Shown here piece by piece: positions 8,105 through 16,867 of a DNA stretch of 64,000 bases. Position 1 is the stretch's first letter, and each line of letters starts with the position of its first letter. Below the pieces are notes generated by a model. It had not been told where the DNA came from and searched no databases. It worked only from the letters and a program-made list of their open reading frames with translations. Source of the stretch: Enterococcus_I eurekensis (GTDB taxonomy: Bacteria; Bacillota; Bacilli; Lactobacillales; Enterococcaceae). The stretch covers positions 73,344 to 137,343 of the forward strand of contig NZ_JBHSGT010000013.1 in NCBI RefSeq assembly GCF_042654605.1. The letters are read 5' to 3'. The translations under genes were made by a program, and so were the position numbers.

Positions 8105-8802
8105 ACTTCTTGAATCAATTCCTCGTATTGAATATCCCCATAACCATATTGTGGAAATTTCACCATTAGTTTACTGACTAACGCCTCTACTTCCAGTGCC
8201 TGGTTTACTTGAATAAAGCGTGTGAACGGATTGTCTTTTTGTTGCAGCGCAAGATACGATTCGATTGCCTCGTCCAATATTGGAAAATGACACGTATTCG
8301 CTGGGCTTTTTTCAATTAAAACACGGCAATAGGTTGCTTGAAAGCCATCTAATATTACAGAATGTAGTGTCATTTTTTCGTAAGTTGGTTCATCAAAGGT
8401 AACCACATGAACCGGGATTTTTAATTTTTCTTGTTCTAAAAAAGCCAATAAAGTTAATAAATTCAGCTGGCAAAAAACATCTTCGCCAAACCATAAAACA
8501 ATCGTTGCAAAAGATTTTTCAAAGAGTGGTCGTAAATGTTCAATGACAATCTCTTGATATTGGTCACTCGTCGATTGATGACCTTTGGCGCGTAATTCTT
8601 GAAATGCTTCATCAAAAATTGGATAACTTGTCGCACGCGTACACATCGCCTCATTAAATGACGCTTTAAGACTCTTTGACAACAAGTTATTTTCTTGAAC
8701 GACTTGCATCATCTCTTGGCCATTAAAAACATGCAATGTCTCTGGATTAACCAATTGTGGATAAATCTTTTCAAATCGTTGAATTTCTACTACAAGTCCC
8801 AT
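8080..8802 (-). CDS. DUF1835 domain protein
   Basis: This 240-residue soluble protein has LHVFNGQEMMQVV near residue 23 and the diagnostic LWFGEDVFCQLNLLTLLAFL (about residues 102-121), both typical of DUF1835. The family often lies near DUF3658 or regulator genes and has no settled biochemical role. The C-terminal half (FTRFIQVNQALEVEAL onward) looks helical. The ATG at 8802 has an AAAGAAAGCG upstream region, a weak ribosome binding site. The 3' end lies within the terminator shared with the rluF-like gene. Confidence 0.72.
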   Translation of the reverse strand: MGLVVEIQRFEKIYPQLVNPETLHVFNGQEMMQVVQENNLLSKSLKASFNEAMCTRATSYPIFDEAFQELRAKGHQSTSDQYQEIVIEHLRPLFEKSFATIVLWFGEDVFCQLNLLTLLAFLEQEKLKIPVHVVTFDEPTYEKMTLHSVILDGFQATYCRVLIEKSPANTCHFPILDEAIESYLALQQKDNPFTRFIQVNQALEVEALVSKLMVKFPQYGYGDIQYEELIQEVKNSAKDN

Positions 8803-8862
8803 TCAATCATCGCTTTCTTTTCTCTTTATTCTGACACAGCGACTTTCTAGTGTCTAGCACAC

Positions 8863-8900
8863 AAAAAAGAACCTAACCTAAAAAAGGATAGATTCTTTCT
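8863..8900 (-). terminator. Terminator after the DUF7000 gene
   Basis: The minus strand reads AAGAATCTATCC, a short loop, GGTTAGGTTCTT and then TTTTTG directly after the gene. Confidence 0.8.
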
Positions 8901-8904
8901 ACTT

Positions 8905-9354
8905 CTAATAATATTTTTCTAAAATACTGTCGGCTAATTTGTCTAAATCAGAAAAATATGGATTGGCTTCAATCACGGTATCCAAAACGGTATAACGAGG
9001 CATCGCTACTTTTTCCCGATTCCACTCTGGCTCTTTTAGCTTCTCCCAGTAAAAAACTTGTCGTTCCGTATTTTGTGCCATCAACCACAGTTCAAATTGC
9101 ATTTGATGGTGATTTAACACAATCCCAAAGCGTAATTGCTGACTTCTCAAATATTCATCATAAAAAGCAAAGTAAGTATAATCCATATATCCCGGTGAAA
9201 GATTTCCAACACGATATTGAGCGGTTTTTTTCGGTAAATCAGAACGCAACTTTGTAACAAAACGCAAGAGTAACTCATTCGTCGTACAAATTAAACTGCC
9301 TTCAAAAACAGATTGTCGATAGACTTCAATAGCCTTATGTCGATTGCATCTCAC
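8905..9354 (-). CDS. DUF7000 family protein
   Basis: This is a 149-residue soluble protein. The run YRVGNLSPGYMDYTYFAF (about residues 47-64), then RFGIVLNHHQMQFELWLMAQN and YWEKLKEPEWN, matches the conserved core of the family recently named DUF7000, as I remember it. The function is unknown; the aromatic-rich core suggests a small beta-barrel-like or binding fold. The ATG at 9354 is preceded by AGGAGAG. A terminator follows. No neighbour suggests a role. Confidence 0.72.
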   Translation of the reverse strand: MRCNRHKAIEVYRQSVFEGSLICTTNELLLRFVTKLRSDLPKKTAQYRVGNLSPGYMDYTYFAFYDEYLRSQQLRFGIVLNHHQMQFELWLMAQNTERQVFYWEKLKEPEWNREKVAMPRYTVLDTVIEANPYFSDLDKLADSILEKYY

Positions 9355-9402
9355 CCTATCTCTCCTACTTTACTATGCTTGCGGAGACTGTTGAGCTCTC
9401 GC

Positions 9403-10152
9403 TTAGTTATTTTCCGGATAATAAACTTCGTCTAAGAATAGTCCTAGTGCTGGCGCCGTCACTCCGGCATTCGCACGAATTTTTTTCGCAAAAACTTCAT
9501 CAATGGTTTCAATAGGCAATTTACCAGCTGCAATTTCTAAAATCGTTCCCATCATAATTCGAACCATGTTGTATAAGAAACCATCACCGACAAAAGTGAA
9601 ATGTAAAATACTACCTTCACGTTCCACAGAGATTTCTTTAACTGTACGAACCGTTGATTTTTTCGATTTTTTCAAAGAAGAAAAACCAATAAAATCATAC
9701 GTTCCAACTAGTCGTTGACAAGCAGCATTGACTTTATCCATGTCTAATTGTTCCGGATAGTAGTACGTATGGTAGCCTTCAAAAGCTGATGGGATAACCT
9801 CGTTCCAAATATAGTAGCTATATTTTTTGCCTTCTGCATTGTAGCGAGCGTGGAAACGTTCGTGCACTTCTTCGATTTTTTTGATAATAATATCACGCGG
9901 TAGATAGCGATTTAATAAGTTCTGCATTTCAGTTAAATCCATGTTGCTTGCCGTCTTAAAGTTCGCAACTTGTCCACGTGCATGTGCCCCTGAATCGGTA
10001 CGACCTGATCCAATAATTTCAATTTTTTCGCCAAGAATTTGTTCTAAAACGCCTTCGATTTTTCCTTGAATTGTTTTCTCTGAATCCCCTAAACGTTGCC
10101 ATCCTAAATAACGTCGGCCATCGTACTCAATTGTTAATTTAATGTTTCTCAT
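9403..10152 (-). CDS. truA: tRNA pseudouridine(38-40) synthase TruA
   Basis: This 249-residue enzyme starts at the ATG at 10152, which has GGGGGAG upstream. It isomerises uridines 38-40 of the tRNA anticodon arm. The catalytic Asp is in GSGRTDSGAHARGQVANF (about residues 46-63). Other TruA blocks are YDGRRYLGWQR (9-19), FHARYNAEGKKYSYYIW (about 97-113) and DGFLYNMVRIMMGT (about 199-212). In many Lactobacillales truA follows ecfA/ecfT in the ribosomal-protein operon. Here it stands alone, so it may be a relocated or second copy. Confidence 0.92.
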   Translation of the reverse strand: MRNIKLTIEYDGRRYLGWQRLGDSEKTIQGKIEGVLEQILGEKIEIIGSGRTDSGAHARGQVANFKTASNMDLTEMQNLLNRYLPRDIIIKKIEEVHERFHARYNAEGKKYSYYIWNEVIPSAFEGYHTYYYPEQLDMDKVNAACQRLVGTYDFIGFSSLKKSKKSTVRTVKEISVEREGSILHFTFVGDGFLYNMVRIMMGTILEIAAGKLPIETIDEVFAKKIRANAGVTAPALGLFLDEVYYPENN

Positions 10153-10369
10153 TCTTTTTCTCCCCCAATTGCTTACCCTTTTCAGAGCAAACATTGCTTT
10201 TAATATCACTTCATTATAACAAGCTTGAAAATAATTAACAACGAAGGGCTTTATGAGAATTGAATATTCTTCAAAAAGATTGAAGAAATGACTTCATAAT
10301 TCGTAAAATTTTTCTATGTCAGGCTTAGACTAATAAGGGCCACTTCATCCTTTTAATCTAATGAATGAA

Positions 10370-11476
10370 CTAGACTTTATTTCGCCGAATAAAATTGGCA
10401 ATATCAATCATACAATCCTCTGCTTGCGGATAGTTACCAATATTGTCAATGTATGCATGTCCAAGCCCACAATAATAAGTGAAGGTCACATCTACACCAT
10501 GGTCTTTAAGTTTTTTAGCGTAGGCTAGACTTTCAATTGTTAAAAAATCGTGTTCTCCTGAACTAATCATCGTTACAGGCGATTTTTCACTGACCTCAAC
10601 ATATGGTGTTAAATCTTTATTCATGATATCGTTCGTTCCTAAAATCTTTTCAAACATCTCTTGCGCTTGACTAAACATTTCAATTGATGGGCGAATGAGT
10701 GCTTCATGTTTTTCATACATGTCAATATCATCCATAGTAAAGGTCGTGTATTTATCCTTAATCCCACCCATATTAACCGTTGGATAGAGCAAAATTTGAC
10801 CTCGAATAAGATTCGTTCCTTCTTCAATGTCTTGATTGCTACAATAAAGCGTCAAATTACCGCCCGCACTGTCGCCTCCGACAAAAATATTTTGACTATC
10901 TCCTCCAAATGACTTTGCATTTAATCCGAGCCATTTCAATACGGTAAAACAATCAGTATGTCCTACTGGATAAGGGTTTTCTGGCGCTAGACGATAATCG
11001 ACACCGACAGCAATCATTCCAGTATTAGCTACAAACAGTCTAAGCGCTTCGGCTACAACTTCTGTACGACCAGCCAAAAAACCGCCCCCATGAATAAAGT
11101 ATAAAATTGGCGCATTCGGTATTGTCTTTTGACTTTTAAAGATTGTAATCGGAATCACATAACCATCCGACGCTTGAACGGTTTGATGAACTTCCTCGAT
11201 TGTTTCATTCACCATTGGTGTACTATCAACACTGTTAAACATTTTACGCAAACGCTGGATAGTTTTAGGTCCCATATCGATTTTCATTAGGCTTTTTGGT
11301 ATCCATTTCATTAAAAAATGTACTTTTTTCATAGAACGATAAAGCCTTGGATCCATCGCTCCTTTAATATCCGAATCTGGGATGGGTTTAACAATCACTT
11401 CTACGCCACGTTTAATTTCCTTATATTGTTTTTCTTGAATTTTTTTAACTAACTGTGGATCATATTTTTGGGTCAT
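10370..11476 (-). CDS. Alpha/beta hydrolase of the hormone-sensitive-lipase (HSL) family
   Basis: This 368-residue esterase has the HSL oxyanion motif YFIHGGGFLAGR (about residues 126-137) and the nucleophile elbow GGDSAGGN near residue 200. The acidic residue is in SGEHDFLTIES, and the His is in GLGHAYIDN near residue 347. An N-terminal extension of about 100 residues, rich in Lys and Met, precedes the catalytic domain, making it somewhat longer than typical members. No signal peptide is visible. The ATG at 11476 has AAAGGAGGAA upstream. The natural substrate is unknown; carboxylesterase activity on short-chain esters is the family expectation. Confidence 0.86.
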   Translation of the reverse strand: MTQKYDPQLVKKIQEKQYKEIKRGVEVIVKPIPDSDIKGAMDPRLYRSMKKVHFLMKWIPKSLMKIDMGPKTIQRLRKMFNSVDSTPMVNETIEEVHQTVQASDGYVIPITIFKSQKTIPNAPILYFIHGGGFLAGRTEVVAEALRLFVANTGMIAVGVDYRLAPENPYPVGHTDCFTVLKWLGLNAKSFGGDSQNIFVGGDSAGGNLTLYCSNQDIEEGTNLIRGQILLYPTVNMGGIKDKYTTFTMDDIDMYEKHEALIRPSIEMFSQAQEMFEKILGTNDIMNKDLTPYVEVSEKSPVTMISSGEHDFLTIESLAYAKKLKDHGVDVTFTYYCGLGHAYIDNIGNYPQAEDCMIDIANFIRRNKV

Positions 11477-11738
11477 TTGATATTCCTCCTTTTACTTTCT
11501 TTCCACCCCACCACGTAATGCTTTAAGGATTCTTTTGCTTTTCGTTACTTGGAATTGGAGGACGTTATATCCATACTTATTGCGACTCTTTATACCTATC
11601 CTATCACTAAAAGATATTTTATTGTCTTTGTTTTATCAAACATATTTCTTTTCTTAACGGAAAGTTATATTAGGAAGAAGATTTAACCTTATTACTTATT
11701 AACCTTTGAATAACAAGATTAGTTTCTACAATAGCTTT

Positions 11739-11768
11739 TTGTCAAAATATTAAAATTTGTTGTATACT
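11739..11768 (+). promoter_or_regulatory. Promoter of the rhodanese gene
   Basis: TTGTCA (11739-11744), an 18-bp spacer and TATACT (11763-11768) lie 34 bp before the start. The rest of the 326-bp divergent gap (11477-11802) shows only AT-rich sequence, with no other gene. Confidence 0.7.
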
Positions 11769-11802
11769 GAGACTAACCTATAATTTCTAAGGAGTGATTC
11801 TG

Positions 11803-12384
11803 TTGAAAAAATTAACAATTCAAGATGTTCAAACGCAACAAATTATCGATACGCGGTTGCAACATGATTATCAGTCTGGTTCAATTAAAGGCGCGATAAA
11901 TATTCCTTATGCTAAATTTAAAAAAGTAGCGCCTCCATTACTCGATTCACAACGACCACTTATTTTCATCTTAGAAAACGAAGATAAAGAAGTGATACAA
12001 CTACTTGAACAACAAACTAATAATCCATCTTCTCATCAAGTTGACGGCTACTTATTAGTTACTGAAATTCCAGCCGAACTACTAGTAAAAACCGAAACTA
12101 TATCGGCACACGACTTTCTTACGAATGAAACAGATTACATTTTATTGGATGTTCGCGATCAAGCGTCCGTTACAAAGCCTGCTCCAACAAAAAATTTAGT
12201 AGCCATATCACTTAATGATTTAGCGAATGAATACAATCAATTGGATACTAAAAAAGAAATTTTTACCCTTTGTGGATCAGGAAATAGTGCCACAACTGCT
12301 GCATCGTTTTTAAAAAATAAAGGTCTTAAAGCGACCGTAATTGAAGGTGGCGTAACTGCTATTCAAAAAGAACAAGAAAAATAA
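11803..12384 (+). CDS. Double rhodanese-like domain protein
   Basis: This 193-residue protein is read from the TTG at 11803. The upstream GTG at 11794 overlaps the AAGGAG ribosome binding site, so it is not the start. The N-terminal half (residues 8-90) resembles a rhodanese fold with IDTRLQHDYQSGSIKGAINIPY (by position, 15-36) but has no catalytic Cys. The second half has ILLDVRD and the active-site loop LCGSGNSATTAA with Cys157. Sulfurtransferase activity is therefore plausible only for the C-terminal domain. It is a single-gene unit with its own promoter and terminator. Confidence 0.82.
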   Translation: MKKLTIQDVQTQQIIDTRLQHDYQSGSIKGAINIPYAKFKKVAPPLLDSQRPLIFILENEDKEVIQLLEQQTNNPSSHQVDGYLLVTEIPAELLVKTETISAHDFLTNETDYILLDVRDQASVTKPAPTKNLVAISLNDLANEYNQLDTKKEIFTLCGSGNSATTAASFLKNKGLKATVIEGGVTAIQKEQEK

Positions 12385-12392
12385 TTCCTATC

Positions 12393-12440
12393 AAAAAGCA
12401 CGGTATCAACCACTAAAAATGGTTTGATACCGTGCTTTTT
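12393..12440. terminator. Strong bidirectional terminator
   Basis: A 16-bp hairpin AAAAAGCACGGTATCA / TGATACCGTGCTTTTT serves the rhodanese gene and the convergent signal-peptidase operon. Confidence 0.92.
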
Positions 12441-12476
12441 CTAGAATTGTTACTATCTTATTTTTGATTCAAACAA

Positions 12477-12992
12477 TTAATGCGTATTCGTTTCCCGACT
12501 CTCTTTCTCAGAGTAGAAAAAAATTGCTATCAATAATCGGGTAGCAATCAACGCCATTACAATTCCGAAAATAATTGGTTCTTGTAGCCAAATCATAATT
12601 TTTCCTAGATAGGGAATTCGAAAACGCATTTGCCCAATATATTCATCCTCACCAACAGCTAATTGATCGTCAATCCGATTGGCATCTCCACGAGTGATAA
12701 GGCGCCCGTCAGGGAGTGTTTTTTCAATTCGATGAGTAACGATCGTTTGACCATTTTCAAATGAAATCACATCGCCCTCTTTTAAGTGATCAAAATCATG
12801 TTCTTTGGTAATAATATAGTCTCCAAGAGAGAGAGTCGGTTCCATACTTCCACTAATCACCGTATAGCCTCGATAGCCAAACAGTGAACGTTTGACCGGA
12901 TTTGAAAAATAATTTAACACGGCGATGAACAGCACAAAAACAACAAATAATAAACCTAGAAGGCTCATTACTTTTTTTATTAATTTTATCAT
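12477..12992 (-). CDS. SipW-type (ER-type) signal peptidase I, copy 2
   Basis: This 171-residue membrane peptidase is the last gene of the five-gene operon. It has an N-terminal hydrophobic segment (about residues 8-28) and a C-terminal one (about 138-160). Catalytic motifs are SGSMEP near residue 48 (nucleophile Ser) and IVTHRIE near residue 84. A His replaces the bacterial Lys, as in SipW and archaeal/ER enzymes. TRGDANRIDD near residue 97 carries the likely Asp. SipW-type enzymes process TasA/camelysin precursors, and two such precursors lie upstream. It is paralogous to the peptidase at 13747-14232. Confidence 0.88.
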   Translation of the reverse strand: MIKLIKKVMSLLGLLFVVFVLFIAVLNYFSNPVKRSLFGYRGYTVISGSMEPTLSLGDYIITKEHDFDHLKEGDVISFENGQTIVTHRIEKTLPDGRLITRGDANRIDDQLAVGEDEYIGQMRFRIPYLGKIMIWLQEPIIFGIVMALIATRLLIAIFFYSEKESRETNTH

Positions 12993-13003
12993 TGATTACT
13001 CCA

Positions 13004-13693
13004 TTACTTTTTTGCAATATGACTTTCAACAATTGTTGTTAACGCCTCTGGATACTTAGAATTATAAATATACTCGTTTCGTTCTGAAAGAATATGCACA
13101 ACTGTTTCTGATTGATGAAAACCATTTGCCTCTTTAATTTTCTCTACAAATGATGGTAAATAATTAATCCATTGTTCAGGTGGATTCGATGTCACCAGGC
13201 GGACATTGAATTCTAAGACATTCGAAACCAAGCCTAATTTTCCATCTGATATCACAACGAAAGGGGCTTCAGATAATGACTCTTCAGGTTTTAGATCGAA
13301 ACGATGTGTATACATTAGACGGTGATTCGTCCCAGAATTACTAAAAGTCACTTCTGAAAATTCTCCATCACTTTGATTGATTTCATCTGGATAGTTCGTA
13401 ACATCTTTTAAAGTAATTCGTGTGGGCTCGTTGCTTCGTTCTAATTCATTTTTAATTTTTTCTAGAAAATCTTCCTTGGAGAGTGCCTGCTCAATAATGA
13501 TTTCTTCATAGACACCTTCCATATAGCGATCAATGCTTTCATCTAGTCGAAAGACGGTTGATAGATAATATTTATTGTCACGATTTCGTTGATTCATTTT
13601 GTCCTTCATTTCATAAAAAATGACTAGGAACAAACAAAAAATTGCTAAGATACAAATACTCTTTTTACGCTTTGTCAATTTACAAATCAACAC
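13004..13693 (-). CDS. Membrane-anchored extracellular protein of unknown function in the SipW operon
   Basis: This 229-residue protein has a short basic N-terminus (KLTKRKK), one hydrophobic segment (about residues 13-30) and a charged extracytoplasmic domain of about 195 residues. I recognise no domain. It has no cysteine-box lipoprotein signal, no LPXTG motif and no AYFTD-type signal sequence, so it is not an obvious substrate of the adjacent SipW peptidases. It lies between the two peptidase genes (54 bp from one, 11 bp from the other) in the same orientation. This placement suggests an assembly or accessory role for the secreted surface proteins. Confidence 0.6.
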   Translation of the reverse strand: MLICKLTKRKKSICILAIFCLFLVIFYEMKDKMNQRNRDNKYYLSTVFRLDESIDRYMEGVYEEIIIEQALSKEDFLEKIKNELERSNEPTRITLKDVTNYPDEINQSDGEFSEVTFSNSGTNHRLMYTHRFDLKPEESLSEAPFVVISDGKLGLVSNVLEFNVRLVTSNPPEQWINYLPSFVEKIKEANGFHQSETVVHILSERNEYIYNSKYPEALTTIVESHIAKK

Positions 13694-13746
13694 CCATCGT
13701 TCTAAGATTCTTATCTTAGTCCTATCGGTTGATTTACTTAGTTATT

Positions 13747-14232
13747 CTAGCTTTTCTTAAAGAAATGATAGAGTAAATAAATACCAAATAAAAGACTGAT
13801 GACAACTAAGACAATCGGTTGTCCTAATTTTATCATTAATAGACCTAATTTGTGAACTGTATATTTGTGTTTTCCAATATAATTTTGTTCGGTAACTACG
13901 GTTGCATCGACAAAATCATTGCCGTCCCCTTTTAATAAAAGTCCCTCTGCTGTTTTTTCATGGACACGATGCGTTACCAAGACATTTTTATCATCCATAT
14001 AAGAAGCAACATCCCCCACAGATAGTTCTTCAAAAGGGACTACTTGATCGATAATATAATCACCTGCTTCAAATTCCGGTACCATACTATCACTTAGGAC
14101 AATAAATCCTTTATAACCAAAAAGTCCTTTTTTTTCAGGCGCAGATGAAAAATTCAAAAAAGCGAACAATAAAATGACCGCTACAAAAACGGTCGCAAGG
14201 CTATTTAAAATTATCGGTATAATTTTTTTCAT
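13747..14232 (-). CDS. SipW-type (ER-type) signal peptidase I, copy 1
   Basis: This 161-residue peptidase has a hydrophobic N-terminal segment (about residues 5-26) and a C-terminal membrane segment (about 138-156). Motifs are LSDSMVPEF near residue 46 (catalytic Ser), VLVTHRVHE near 82 (catalytic His) and LKGDGNDFVD near 97. The first motif is SDSM rather than the usual SGSM, an uncommon change next to the nucleophile. Its ATG overlaps the stop of the 511-residue TasA-like gene by 4 bp, so synthesis of peptidase and probable substrate is coupled. Confidence 0.88.
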   Translation of the reverse strand: MKKIIPIILNSLATVFVAVILLFAFLNFSSAPEKKGLFGYKGFIVLSDSMVPEFEAGDYIIDQVVPFEELSVGDVASYMDDKNVLVTHRVHEKTAEGLLLKGDGNDFVDATVVTEQNYIGKHKYTVHKLGLLMIKLGQPIVLVVISLLFGIYLLYHFFKKS

Positions 14233-15764
14233 TTTATTTCTCCAAACAAGTTTTCATTCGTTGAACCGACTTCAGACATCATTTCTGAGGAAGAAACAAT
14301 CTGACTCTCTTCAGACGAGCCCTCTTCAATATCAGAAAACGATTCCTGTATGAAACTAATTTCACTACTAGTTTCATATGATTCTGTTGTTTCAGTCTCT
14401 TGAGTGTCCGTTGTTATTCCGGACTCGCTTTTCGACATTTCGACTGACTCTGAGAAGAAATCAACATCGCTTATCGATTGACTAGTAGATGTTGTTTCCT
14501 GAGCGACACTCGATTCAATCGCATTATTTATCTTTTGGTTATCTAGACTCTGGACTAGATTTTTTACTTTTCGTCTAAAAACGACTTTTTTGGTATTATT
14601 ATCACGTAATTCAATATATCCTAAATCTCCATTTGTTTTCGCTTCTAATACCATTGCAGAATAGTCTTTAGTATAATGTACATTCAATTTATCTGGATTG
14701 GTCGCTTCTAATTTAATATTTTTCTTGAAGTACTCTTTTTCAACTTCAGAAAGCCGTTTATTTCGAATTTCTGACGCTGGTTCCCAACTTGTAAAAGGGA
14801 CAAAAGGTATTTCTTCTCTTTCATTAATAATAAAATTATCTTTTATCTCTGGATCGTCACCATGCCCAATTTGTTTAAAATCTTTACTAAGTATTAACGG
14901 AAAAGAAAATGGTGGCGTCCCCCAGTGAAAGTTAATTCGATTACTAACTCCCGATATATGAAATTGAATAATAGAAAAATGCTTGTCCTCAATCTGGCCT
15001 AACGTTCCTTCTCGGTGAGTGAGTACTATTTTAAAGCCTTGATTAGCAATGTGTGTTAATTCTGAAATCGTGTAGTTCATTCCATTAGCTTGTTTTTTGA
15101 CTTCTTCTTTAAATTCATCTATATACTTCCCTGTGTATTTTAAATAAACAACACCGGGCATAACAGTTGTCAATTTTCCATCTACAACACTTCGATATAA
15201 AGGTTGCGCAATATAGCCATTTTCTTTAAATTCTGGCCATTCTGGCGTTGTCACACTATTATTTGTCAAAGTTATACGATAAATTTTCTGATCGATAAAC
15301 CCCGATTGATCCCCTACTACATTCGTTTGACTAATTCGAACTGGGATAGCTAATTCTATCAGTTTTTCTTTCGCCCAATCTTTTTTCTTAGTTACTATTA
15401 CCGTCATGTTTCGGATTGATGAAGCAGTAATATTAGAATCATCAAAAGTGACGTTCACATCAAAATATTCTTTATAGTTAACTGATTTACCATCTTGAAT
15501 GGCACTTATTTCTTTGACCGTTAACTTCCCATCTAAGCTACCCGTATTTTTAACAACAGTTGTTACTGGCAACTTTGTTTCTGTTTTAAACGTTAAACTG
15601 CTCGCTGCGATATCAGCTAATGACAACGTTCCTGTCTTCAAACTAATATTACCATTAACTGACGTGTGATCTGTGAAATAAGCATAGGTTGTTTGAAAGG
15701 GATAGATAAGAAAAAAGAGAGTCACTAATAGAAGTAGTGACACATATACTCGGTATCTCTTCAT
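14229..15764 (-). CDS. Large TasA/camelysin-like secreted protein with Ser/Glu-rich tail
   Basis: This 511-residue protein has a SipW-type signal: hydrophobic residues 7-25, then QTTYAYFTDHTSVNGNISL, close to the AYFTD-containing signal of its 198-residue neighbour. Residues of about 30-170 resemble the TasA beta-sandwich (TGTLSLADI and later a VTxxFDDSN-type strand). The middle region (about 175-400) is unrecognised. Residues of about 405-505 are low complexity, rich in Ser, Glu and Thr. No LPXTG anchor is present. I infer a secreted or matrix-associated filament or adhesin, cleaved by the downstream SipW-type peptidase. Confidence 0.78.
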   Translation of the reverse strand: MKRYRVYVSLLLLVTLFFLIYPFQTTYAYFTDHTSVNGNISLKTGTLSLADIAASSLTFKTETKLPVTTVVKNTGSLDGKLTVKEISAIQDGKSVNYKEYFDVNVTFDDSNITASSIRNMTVIVTKKKDWAKEKLIELAIPVRISQTNVVGDQSGFIDQKIYRITLTNNSVTTPEWPEFKENGYIAQPLYRSVVDGKLTTVMPGVVYLKYTGKYIDEFKEEVKKQANGMNYTISELTHIANQGFKIVLTHREGTLGQIEDKHFSIIQFHISGVSNRINFHWGTPPFSFPLILSKDFKQIGHGDDPEIKDNFIINEREEIPFVPFTSWEPASEIRNKRLSEVEKEYFKKNIKLEATNPDKLNVHYTKDYSAMVLEAKTNGDLGYIELRDNNTKKVVFRRKVKNLVQSLDNQKINNAIESSVAQETTSTSQSISDVDFFSESVEMSKSESGITTDTQETETTESYETSSEISFIQESFSDIEEGSSEESQIVSSSEMMSEVGSTNENLFGEIK

Positions 15765-15797
15765 CTTAGTGATTCTCCTTTATAATTATCGTTATTA

Positions 15798-16394
15798 TTA
15801 TAGTCCAGTTTGTTCAACAGAGAATGTCACTGCTTCAGCAAGTTCATCTAGATTAAACTCCATATTTTGTCGTTCTGCAGTAGGTTTTTCTTCAACTTCT
15901 TTAAGTAAAGGTATTGTTACTTCTAAAGTTACATTGAATGATTTATCTTTTCCGACACGGATTGTTTCATTAGGTTCTATACCTTTACCATCTACTAAAA
16001 CTGTATACTGTAGACCTTTCTTAAGTTTCTCATTAGTAAACTGTTTTACTGTCACAATCCCATCCAATGTACCTGTATATTCAACCTGTACTGTTTTTAT
16101 AAAAGAATCACCAGGTTGAACATTTTGAAAATCAAAATCTTCAACTTCAGTAGAACTAATTTTCTCATTTCCATTTTTTTGATACTCCCAATTGGATTCC
16201 GTAATATCAGAAAATTTAACTGTACCTGTCTCTAATTTAATATTCCCATTAACTGATGTGCTGTCTGTAAAATAAGCATACGTTCCGTAAGTTGCCATTC
16301 CGATAAATAACAGGGCTAGTAATAAAATTGAATAGCGACGGTTTCCATTTTGTTTCTTTTGATTTTCTTGATTATTCATGTCTTTTGATAACAT
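15798..16394 (-). CDS. TasA/camelysin-like secreted protein (SipW-type signal)
   Basis: This 198-residue protein starts at the ATG at 16394 after AAGGAGGA. Hydrophobic residues of about 22-38 are followed by GTYAYFTDSTSVNGNIKLE, the conserved processing region of TasA/camelysin proteins. The mature part has TGTVKFSDI and alternating strand patterns ending in EAVTFSVEQTGL, consistent with a single compact beta domain. In Bacilli such proteins form biofilm fibres or are surface metalloproteases; no HExxH is seen here, so a fibre subunit is preferred. It is the first clear gene of the operon, 34 bp above the 511-residue paralogue. Confidence 0.82.
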   Translation of the reverse strand: MLSKDMNNQENQKKQNGNRRYSILLLALLFIGMATYGTYAYFTDSTSVNGNIKLETGTVKFSDITESNWEYQKNGNEKISSTEVEDFDFQNVQPGDSFIKTVQVEYTGTLDGIVTVKQFTNEKLKKGLQYTVLVDGKGIEPNETIRVGKDKSFNVTLEVTIPLLKEVEEKPTAERQNMEFNLDELAEAVTFSVEQTGL

Positions 16395-16431
16395 ATATAA
16401 TCCTCCTTTTTTTTTGGTCTATAGAACCCGT

Positions 16432-16662
16432 TTATTTCTTACGTTTCTTATCGAAAAATAACGAGTCTATTTCATAGACATTGGGTGTTTTGTCACCCAT
16501 TAATTTCTCGAAAATCTGTTTCAAGTTACTCACTTCTTCTATAGCAAGATTGATAATATCACTTTTTTCTAAAAAAACAAGCATCTTGCTCACTTTTGGT
16601 CCTTTTAAATAATACCTCGCCTTTTTTGTTCCTTTTGAATAAATTCGTTCTATATCGAACAA
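16432..16662 (-). CDS. Possible small basic protein (76 residues), weak support
   Basis: This open frame lies just upstream of the TasA-like operon. It would start at a TTG (16662) with no recognisable ribosome binding site, and an in-frame stop six codons above rules out a longer form. The peptide is Lys-rich, with no signal or membrane segment and no family I recognise. It could be a small regulator, the 3' remnant of one, or a chance frame in AT-rich DNA. Confidence 0.3.
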   Translation of the reverse strand: MFDIERIYSKGTKKARYYLKGPKVSKMLVFLEKSDIINLAIEEVSNLKQIFEKLMGDKTPNVYEIDSLFFDKKRKK

Positions 16663-16800
16663 AAAAACAGAAGGTTTTTATATAAAAAGTATATCTGAAT
16701 TAAAAAACATTAATTATTAAATCATTATTCATGTCTATGTATATTGGAATTTGACCTCTCGATAAATCTCGTTATTTTTATAAAATAAAAATAATAAAAA

Positions 16801-16841
16801 AATCCTAAAAATTAGACTTAAAATTCTAATTTTTAGGATTT
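16801..16841. terminator. Terminator after the first P1B-4 ATPase
   Basis: An AATCCTAAAAATTAGA / TCTAATTTTTAGGATT hairpin with A- and T-rich flanks lies at the 3' side of the ATPase gene. It can work in both directions. Confidence 0.85.
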
Positions 16842-16867
16842 TACTCCATTTAATTATCTTTTTGGTG

